Below are positions 8,062 through 11,846 of a DNA stretch of 11,846 nucleotides, in pieces. The notes beneath the pieces are model-generated. The model did not search any database and was not told where the DNA came from. It saw nothing but the letters and a program-made list of their open reading frames with translations. Both the position numbers and the translations under genes were made by a program. Source of the stretch: JACZSB01 sp965372015 (GTDB lineage Bacteria; Fidelibacterota; Marinisomatia; SCGC-AAA003-L08; TS1B11). Numbering within the stretch: position 1 is the first letter of the stretch; each line of letters starts with the position of its first letter. The stretch spans positions 1 to 11,846 of the forward strand of contig CBDVAP010000091.1 in assembly GCA_965372015.1 (NCBI GenBank), given 5' to 3'.

Positions 8062-8180
8062 AGCCCAGCGCAATCTCCTACTTGGTAGAGCACCTGCTGA
8101 CGGTCACTTTCCCCATGGCGCTGGGGGTCGCCATCCTACTGCTCACGCTCAGGCGTTGGCTGACCCGGCGTGAAAAATAG
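8058..8180 (+). CDS. Small single-helix membrane protein (40 aa) in the etf cluster
   Basis: Not recognised as a named family. The frame opens with TTG at 8058-8060, overlapping the TGA of the oxidoreductase (TTGA), and ends at TAG 8178-8180. GGAGG at 8046-8050 sits 7 nt upstream. The 40-residue product has one hydrophobic stretch at about 13-31, interrupted by Pro19. A strongly basic tail follows (RRW 32-34, RR 37-38, Lys40), so by the positive-inside rule the C-terminus should face the cytoplasm. Coupled translation with the membrane oxidoreductase suggests an accessory or assembly subunit of it. That role is inference, and no cofactor residues are obvious apart from His12. The alternative is a fortuitous open frame, which the RBS, overlap and TM profile together make less likely. 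Confidence 0.6.
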   Translation: MKPSAISYLVEHLLTVTFPMALGVAILLLTLRRWLTRREK

Positions 8181-8181
8181 A

Positions 8182-8210
8182 AAAGCCTGGGCGAATGCGA
8201 CCGAGGCTTT
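8182..8210 (-). terminator. Factor-independent terminator of the zinc-ribbon/DUF3467 operon
   Basis: Read on the minus strand, AAAGCCT (8210-8204) pairs with AGGCTTT (8188-8182) around a 15-nt loop, with two further GG/CC pairs possible inside. A U-rich run follows (TTTTCTATTTTT, over 8185-8174). It lies 24 nt beyond the DUF3467 stop. Its U-tract is the complement of the last codons of the small membrane protein on the plus strand. The plus-strand reading has no U-tract. Confidence 0.7.
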
Positions 8211-8234
8211 CCCGACCATAGCGGTGCGATTCGC

Positions 8235-8561
8235 TCAGTTGGGCAGGTGATCCTTAGGCGGCTTAAAACCGTATTCTTTAAGCCACTCCTCCTGCGACAC
8301 CTTAATCTCACCAAAGCGGGCCTCAAATTTCCGGACGTTATCCATCAGGGCCAGGGCGAAGGACTTGGCATGCAGGGGGGCCATGATTATCCGGGAGCGC
8401 ACCCGGGCCTTGGGCATACCGGGCATTACCTGGGTAAAATCGATCACAAACTCAGCGGGGGAGTGGGTTACAATGGCCAGGTTGGCATATTCTCCGGAAC
8501 CCACTTTTTCATCCAGTTCAATCTGAATCTGCTTGGGTTTTGCTTTTTTTCCCTCATCCAT
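8235..8561 (-). CDS. DUF3467 family protein
   Basis: 108-aa protein that fills the whole DUF3467 domain: IQIELDEKVGSGEYANLAIV, the conserved HSPAEFVIDF centre, VMPGMPKARVRSRI and the HAKSFALALMDNVRKFE segment. The N-terminus is lysine-rich. There is no signal peptide or membrane segment, so it should be cytoplasmic. The family is widespread in Bacteroidota and related bacteria, and its function is not known to me. The ATG at 8559-8561 follows AGGT at a suitable distance. It lies 32 nt after the zinc-ribbon gene on the same strand and is followed by a good terminator, so the two form a short operon. Confidence 0.88.
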   Translation of the reverse strand: MDEGKKAKPKQIQIELDEKVGSGEYANLAIVTHSPAEFVIDFTQVMPGMPKARVRSRIIMAPLHAKSFALALMDNVRKFEARFGEIKVSQEEWLKEYGFKPPKDHLPN

Positions 8562-8593
8562 AACTACCTGCCTTAAATTTCCCGTGAGGTTTG

Positions 8594-8992
8594 TTATTCA
8601 GAGTCCCTGAGGTCCTGCCGGCGATTGAATTCCTCCCAGTCGTCTTCCAGGCCTTCCCACTGGCGGAATTCCTCCTCGTCGGTAGTCACCTCATTCAATT
8701 CGACGTCTTCATCCAGGTTCTGAATCTGCTGTTCAATGCGCTCGAATTCATTGGGGTCGGTCTCGTCCTGGGCCTCAATATCCTGCTCAAACACGGCATC
8801 CGCGCCGTAGAGGGCCTGGTCGAAGAAATCCATATCCATCACAATTCCCTGGGTCATGAGAAACTCCACGAAGTCCAGGTACTTGCGATTCTTTAGATTG
8901 GTCCGGCATTTCGGGCATACCAGGGACTTGGCGAGTTCCTCTTCCTTAAGAGGCTCGTTGCATTCCGGGCATACAATACCTTCCAATTTCAA
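8594..8992 (-). CDS. Acidic zinc-ribbon protein of unknown function
   Basis: About 132 aa. Two CPxC knuckles (Cys8/Cys11 and Cys26/Cys29) form a rubredoxin-like zinc ribbon at the N-terminus. The remaining hundred residues are strongly acidic (runs such as DEEE and EDDWEE) and probably partly disordered or helical. The start is taken as TTG 8992-8990 because a full AGGAGGT (9003-8997) ends 4 nt before it. The longer frame from TTG 9007 would bury that site inside the coding sequence, and TTG 8986 is also possible. No enzyme motif is seen. The ribbon plus acidic tail would fit a protein- or nucleic-acid-contacting adaptor. It is first gene of a pair with the DUF3467 gene, which suggests a joint role. 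Confidence 0.8.
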   Translation of the reverse strand: MKLEGIVCPECNEPLKEEELAKSLVCPKCRTNLKNRKYLDFVEFLMTQGIVMDMDFFDQALYGADAVFEQDIEAQDETDPNEFERIEQQIQNLDEDVELNEVTTDEEEFRQWEGLEDDWEEFNRRQDLRDSE

Positions 8993-8996
8993 TTTT

Positions 8997-9003
8997 ACCT
9001 CCT
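8997..9003 (-). promoter_or_regulatory. Consensus ribosome binding site that decides the zinc-ribbon start
   Basis: AGGAGGT on the minus strand is followed after AAAA by TTG 8992. This argues for a TTG start downstream of the longest possible frame. Confidence 0.65.
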
Positions 9004-9017
9004 GCAAAATGCGGCCA

Positions 9018-9046
9018 AATGTAACTGTCAGTTAGGGAACCAACAA
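9018..9046 (-). promoter_or_regulatory. Possible promoter with a palindrome for the zinc-ribbon/DUF3467 operon
   Basis: On the minus strand, TTGTTG (9046-9041) and TACATT (9023-9018) are 17 nt apart and would start transcription about 20 nt before the TTG start. The palindrome TAACTGACAGTTA (9034-9022), with 6-bp arms, covers the spacer and the edge of the -10 box, where a repressor could bind. Both boxes are only partial matches to sigma70 consensus. Confidence 0.33.
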
Positions 9047-9047
9047 G

Positions 9048-9099
9048 CCCTTTTTGGCCCCCAAAGGGGTTAATTTTCCTTGGTTACAGAGGAAAATTA
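9048..9099 (-). repeat. Two hairpins at the end of the acyl-CoA dehydrogenase gene
   Basis: A perfect 10-bp inverted repeat, TAATTTTCCT (9071-9080) with AGGAAAATTA (9090-9099), encloses a 9-nt loop that contains the TAA stop codon (9086-9084). Just beyond, CCCTTT (9048-9053) pairs with AAAGGG (9063-9068), with extra GG/CC pairing possible. No U-tract follows either on the minus strand, so this may be an attenuating or 3'-end-protecting structure rather than a classical terminator. Confidence 0.4.
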
Positions 9100-10808
9100 T
9101 ATCGCCCCTGTTGTGCAATGTGAGCTGCCAGACGGCGCACCGGCCGGTCCTCGTGTCGTCTGATCTGTCGCAGGTTACGGCGTACCCGGTTCCAGGCGCC
9201 CTCACAATAGATCCGGACGATGTCCTGCTCCATTTGCGCCTCCTCGGGGCCCACCTCTTCTAAACGATTTGTAACCCGGGAAATCACCGCCAACATGCCG
9301 TAAATATCGATGGCGCAGTCGGCGTAGCGCTGGAGCATCAATTCCCGGTCCACCACCCGTCGGCCGAATTTCATGATGGCGGAATTCACCGACAGGTGCA
9401 ATTTCTCCACCGACCGGGTCAGGTAGGCGGCATACTTGCGCAGGGCCGGGTGGGACCGGGCCAGGTGCGGCTTGGTTACCACTTCCTTAACCCTGGTAAA
9501 AGCATAATCGGCCAAGAAACCGAATCCCTTAATGGGACCCCGCAAGGCATGGCCCAGTTGCTTGAGATATTCACCCGGTTCCTGCAGCCCGGCCAAAGCA
9601 ATATACAGTCTCAAAATCTCATTAGTTCCCTCGAAAATCTGGTTGATGCGGGCATCACGCATAATCCGCTCGAAGGGATACTCCTTCATGTAGCCCAGGC
9701 CGCCCATCATCTGCATGGTATCGTTGATCGATTGCCATCCCCTTTCGCTGGCAAACACCTTGCAGATGGCCGATTCCAGGGAATAATCCACATCGTCACG
9801 GTCAACCAGGGCCGTAGTTAAATAGACCATGCTCTCAGCCACGTAGGTATTGACTACTACGCGGCTGATTTTTTCCTTGATCAGCTCGAATTCCGCCACC
9901 GGCCGGCCGAACTGGCGACGTTGTTTTACGTGCTCGATGGCTACCTTAAGTAAGGCATTGGAGCCCCCTACAACCCCAGCCGCCAGTCCCAGCCTTCCCG
10001 AGTTGAGCACCTGCATGGCCACCTTGAAACCCTTACCTACTTCGCCCAACACATTCTCCGCCGGCAACACCAGTTTGTCGAAATAGATCGGCACAGTGCT
10101 GGAAGCCTTGATACCCAATTTGTGCTCTTCGGGTCCCCGGGAGAAACCCTCCCGGTCCGCCTCCACGATGAAGGCGGTGATCTTGTCTTTGATCTCGCCG
10201 TCAACTTCTACCGGGGTCTTGGCGAAGACGGTGAAAAACCCGGCATAACCGCCATTAGAAACCCACATTTTTTGTCCATTGAGCACCCAGGTACCGTCGG
10301 CCTGTTGTTCGGCCCGAGTCTGGATGGAGGCCGCATCACTGCCCGCACCCGGTTCCGTGAGGGCGAAGGCGGCAATGGTCTTACCGCTGGCCAAGTCCGG
10401 CAGATACTTGCGTTTTTGCTCCTGGGTGCCGTACAGCAGCAGCCCTTTCAGACCGATTGAGGCGTGGGCGCCCAGAGTCACCGGCAGGGACCCGTCAATT
10501 TCGGATACGGTTTCGTAAATCCGGGCAAAGCCGCTCATGCTCAGTTCCAGGCCGCCGTATTCTTCGGGTATATTCCAACCGAAAAAACCGAGATCGGCCA
10601 GGGCCTCGAAAGTGCCTTCGGGATACTTACCCTCACTGTCGGCCCGGGCCGGGTCGTGGGTTTCCTGGCCCCAGCGCAGCAAATTCTCCTGGATGATCCG
10701 CACCATGTCGGCTTCATCAGGGTCAAACCGGGGGTAGGGGAAAACCAGTTGTTCCGGTATCTCCCCCCGGAAGATCGATTTCATTAAAGATTCGGGAATC
10801 TCACTCAC
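9084..10808 (-). CDS. Acyl-CoA dehydrogenase, long (VLCAD-like) form
   Basis: FAD enzyme catalysing the first, alpha-beta dehydrogenation step of acyl-CoA oxidation and passing electrons to ETF. 574 aa is longer than the ~380 aa short/medium-chain enzymes, because a C-terminal extension (from about 405) follows the catalytic core, as in VLCAD/ACAD9. Signature 1, ALTEPGAGSDAAS (149-161), and signature 2 around QMMGGLGYMKEYPF (366-379) are intact. The catalytic base is Glu393 in IFEGTNEILR. RRQFGRP (297-303) carries FAD contacts. It starts with GTG at 10808, preceded by AGGAGAGG. No signal peptide is present; cytoplasmic or membrane-associated. It lies on the opposite strand from etfBA, with its own promoter. 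Chain-length preference is inferred from length and similarity only. Confidence 0.94.
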   Translation of the reverse strand: MSEIPESLMKSIFRGEIPEQLVFPYPRFDPDEADMVRIIQENLLRWGQETHDPARADSEGKYPEGTFEALADLGFFGWNIPEEYGGLELSMSGFARIYETVSEIDGSLPVTLGAHASIGLKGLLLYGTQEQKRKYLPDLASGKTIAAFALTEPGAGSDAASIQTRAEQQADGTWVLNGQKMWVSNGGYAGFFTVFAKTPVEVDGEIKDKITAFIVEADREGFSRGPEEHKLGIKASSTVPIYFDKLVLPAENVLGEVGKGFKVAMQVLNSGRLGLAAGVVGGSNALLKVAIEHVKQRRQFGRPVAEFELIKEKISRVVVNTYVAESMVYLTTALVDRDDVDYSLESAICKVFASERGWQSINDTMQMMGGLGYMKEYPFERIMRDARINQIFEGTNEILRLYIALAGLQEPGEYLKQLGHALRGPIKGFGFLADYAFTRVKEVVTKPHLARSHPALRKYAAYLTRSVEKLHLSVNSAIMKFGRRVVDRELMLQRYADCAIDIYGMLAVISRVTNRLEEVGPEEAQMEQDIVRIYCEGAWNRVRRNLRQIRRHEDRPVRRLAAHIAQQGRYNFPL

Positions 10809-10854
10809 CGTAACCTCTCCTAACGATATTGGCGTCTATTTTTGGTTCCGGTAT

Positions 10855-10883
10855 ACTATACAAACGCCGGAGGCGAAATGCAA
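10855..10883 (-). promoter_or_regulatory. Sigma70-like promoter of the acyl-CoA dehydrogenase gene
   Basis: On the minus strand, TTGCAT (10883-10878) and TATAGT (10860-10855) are separated by exactly 17 nt. The -10 box matches consensus at five of six positions and the -35 box at three. Transcription would start near 10848, leaving a leader of about 40 nt before the GTG. The small inverted repeat CGCC-TCC-GGCG (10865-10875) lies in the spacer. Confidence 0.5.
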
Positions 10884-10919
10884 GTTTCGATTGAGGATTA
10901 GGTATTTACAGGTATGGGA

Positions 10920-10946
10920 AGCGGTGGAGGCTATCCCTCAACCGCT
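10920..10946 (-). terminator. Hairpin around the stop codon of the GT9-like gene
   Basis: Arms AGCGGTTGAGG (10946-10936) and CCTCCACCGCT (10930-10920) pair over 11 positions with a single mismatch and leave a 5-nt loop, GATAG, that includes the TAG stop. It is stable and well placed as a transcript end, but no U-tract follows. Confidence 0.4.
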
Positions 10947-11488
10947 GCCATTTCCCGAGGGGCCCCCAGGTCGCACAGGGCCAGTATCTGGTCGTATGAG
11001 CCGGCTAACAGTTCCGGCTCCTCCGGATCGATTTGGATGTTGTAGATGTCGTCCGCCCCGGGTCCCGAAAAGCCGATCCGCTTGGGAGCGTTAATGGTGC
11101 GGATTACCCGGGCCATATGGCGGGACAGTTCCGGGTCCAGATTCACCACCGCATCGAATGATTCGTCGCGATAGCGGGCTCGCAGCACCGCCACATCCAC
11201 CTTGGGTTGTTTGGCTTTCATCAGGGGAAAGTAGAAAATCTGGTGCCGGGAGGAAGGTATTAATTCCTGAAAAATGATGGGAATGGCCAGCTTGAAAGTG
11301 TCGCCGTTGGGATAGCGTTCCAGTTTCTGGAGTACTTGCAAGCTCTCCAGCAACCGCGGCTGGTCCACCGGGAAGAGGAACAATAGCCGGCGGGGCTGGG
11401 GAGTGTCAGCCGAAAAGAGCACCTCTTGCGGTAAGGCGGACAGGCGCCCAAGGGTCTTATAGAACCAAAGCCAGGTAGTTGTTTTCAT
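10931..11488 (-). CDS. Small protein resembling the N-terminal Rossmann domain of GT9/heptosyltransferases
   Basis: 185 aa, no signal peptide and no clear membrane segment. The order of secondary-structure-like blocks resembles the first half of glycosyltransferase family 9: RRLLFLFPVD strand (33-42), a helix, an alternating middle, then FDAVVNLDPE (111-120) and INAPKRIGFSG (132-142), which mirror the GT9 'rfDlviDl...' and 'a..riGf' segments. The second, nucleotide-sugar-binding half of GT9 enzymes is missing, so catalysis is doubtful. It may be a degenerate or regulatory relative, such as the small GT9-like DUF proteins of Bacteroidota. The start is ATG 11488; no Shine-Dalgarno is evident, and a weak 5-bp hairpin (11497-11512) sits just upstream. 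It ends about 120 bp before the acyl-CoA dehydrogenase gene. The fold call is by eye and tentative. Confidence 0.65.
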   Translation of the reverse strand: MKTTTWLWFYKTLGRLSALPQEVLFSADTPQPRRLLFLFPVDQPRLLESLQVLQKLERYPNGDTFKLAIPIIFQELIPSSRHQIFYFPLMKAKQPKVDVAVLRARYRDESFDAVVNLDPELSRHMARVIRTINAPKRIGFSGPGADDIYNIQIDPEEPELLAGSYDQILALCDLGAPREMAAVEG

Positions 11489-11539
11489 GCTGGAGCGGGT
11501 AGCCTAGTACCCAATAATTTAAACGCGAGTAACGGTTAA

Positions 11540-11581
11540 GGGCAGGGTAAAGGCGGCACTGTTACAATTTATTACCTGCCC
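11540..11581. repeat. Imperfect inverted repeat upstream of the GT9-like gene
   Basis: GGGCAGGGTAA (11540-11550) pairs with TTACCTGCCC (11572-11581) with one bulged G and a loop of about 21 nt. It lies 52-93 nt upstream of the ATG at 11488, where it could be a leader structure, an operator, or the end of an upstream transcript. Confidence 0.4.
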
Positions 11582-11797
11582 GTTGCCACATATTAAAAGG
11601 TAACCCAGGTCAGGCTGTTTTCCTAAGCCCGTCTGGCCGGAACTGCCGGATAGGTTGGATTCCCTGTTGGATTGGTTTGGTTTAAGAAATCCAAGATATT
11701 TCGTTGAGCGGTTTGCTGAATTTCAAAGGGATTAAGAGTTTTACAGACCGGTTCCTGTTTGGTTTTCCGGGGTTAGCGGGACTAGCGGACCAGATAT

Positions 11798-11826
11798 GTT
11801 CATTTTCTTTTAGAAAGAAAACGAAC
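11798..11826. repeat. AT-rich inverted repeat at the right edge
   Basis: GTTCATTTTCTTT (11798-11810) and AAAGAAAACGAAC (11814-11826) are 13-nt arms with one mismatch around TAG. It is followed by CAAAAGAAACTTCGCGAAC up to the edge. From general knowledge, similar TTCTTTTGGTTCGTTTTCTTT-type sequences recur between genes in many Bacteroidota-like genomes, so this is likely one copy of a dispersed repeat. Only one copy is in the window. Confidence 0.5.
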
Positions 11827-11846
11827 CAAAAGAAACTTCGCGAACT

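Larger units (their letters stand above)
11489..11846. other. Right-edge intergenic region
   Basis: 358 bp in which I support no gene on either strand. It must include the upstream region of the GT9-like gene, but no good promoter pair is evident. It holds two inverted repeats, listed separately, and a duplicated GTTGGATT (11654-11661 and 11666-11673). A minus-strand frame open from the edge to TAA 11684-11682 is not protein-like. Confidence 0.6.

Noticed and set aside
8191..8234. Second inverted repeat GCGAAT/ATTCGC as a plus-strand terminator for the etf cluster
   Set aside because: Only 6 bp plus a broken extension, a long loop and no U-tract on the plus strand; it competes with the better minus-strand terminator.
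8993..9007. Longer start (TTG 9007) for the zinc-ribbon protein
   Set aside because: It would place the consensus AGGAGGT inside the coding sequence and leaves no ribosome binding site upstream.
11682..11846. Minus-strand frame open from the right edge to TAA 11684-11682
   Set aside because: Its reading begins within the hairpin repeat (Phe/Lys-rich) and continues without any family resemblance; there is no evidence for a gene tail.
1..11846. Mobile element, phage, CRISPR array, tRNA or rRNA
   Set aside because: No transposase or integrase motifs, no regularly spaced repeats and no cloverleaf or rRNA-like sequence were seen on either strand.

Overview
The window reads as a stretch of chromosome from a diderm (Gram-negative-type) bacterium of moderately high GC. 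A lipobox on one predicted protein and a Sec-type signal peptide on another point to an outer membrane and periplasm. The ETF/iron-sulfur/acyl-CoA dehydrogenase set points to fatty-acid or acyl-CoA oxidation feeding a membrane quinone pool. The DUF3467 protein, the tandem M16 proteins and the AT-rich hairpin at the right edge would fit a member of the Bacteroidota/Marinimicrobia-like (FCB) bacteria. That affiliation is an inference and cannot be settled from this window. I see no phage, transposase, CRISPR array, tRNA or rRNA.

Layout from left to right. (i) 1-1105, minus strand: an RhlE-type DEAD-box RNA helicase whose C-terminus runs off the left edge. Its ribosome binding site is locked in a perfect 9-bp inverted repeat. 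(ii) 1315-3974, minus strand: two translationally coupled M16-family proteins, a secreted one followed by a lipoprotein. Both have lost the HxxEH zinc site. (iii) 3975-4267: a divergent intergenic region. (iv) 4268-8180, plus strand: etfB, etfA, a large membrane-anchored iron-sulfur oxidoreductase of the ETF:quinone (HdrD/CCG-domain) type, and a 40-residue single-helix membrane protein that starts at TTG behind a strong GGAGG. (v) 8182-9007, minus strand: a U-tract terminator, a DUF3467 protein and an acidic zinc-ribbon protein that starts at TTG. (vi) 9084-10808, minus strand: a long, VLCAD-like acyl-CoA dehydrogenase with a recognisable sigma70-like promoter. (vii) 10931-11488, minus strand: a small protein resembling only the first Rossmann domain of GT9/heptosyltransferases. 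(viii) 11489-11846: no convincing gene, but two inverted repeats.

Functional picture. The acyl-CoA dehydrogenase should pass electrons to EtfAB. EtfAB should pass them to the membrane iron-sulfur protein, which carries b-heme-type histidines and two [4Fe-4S] motifs and should reduce (mena)quinone. The small TM protein is a candidate extra subunit of that complex. The rest of the window (helicase, inactive M16 pair, zinc-ribbon/DUF3467 pair, GT9-like fragment) looks like housekeeping or envelope function with no clear link to the electron-transfer cluster. The least explained items are the zinc-less M16 pair, the sequestered helicase ribosome binding site, the unlisted 40-aa membrane protein and the zinc-ribbon/DUF3467 pair.
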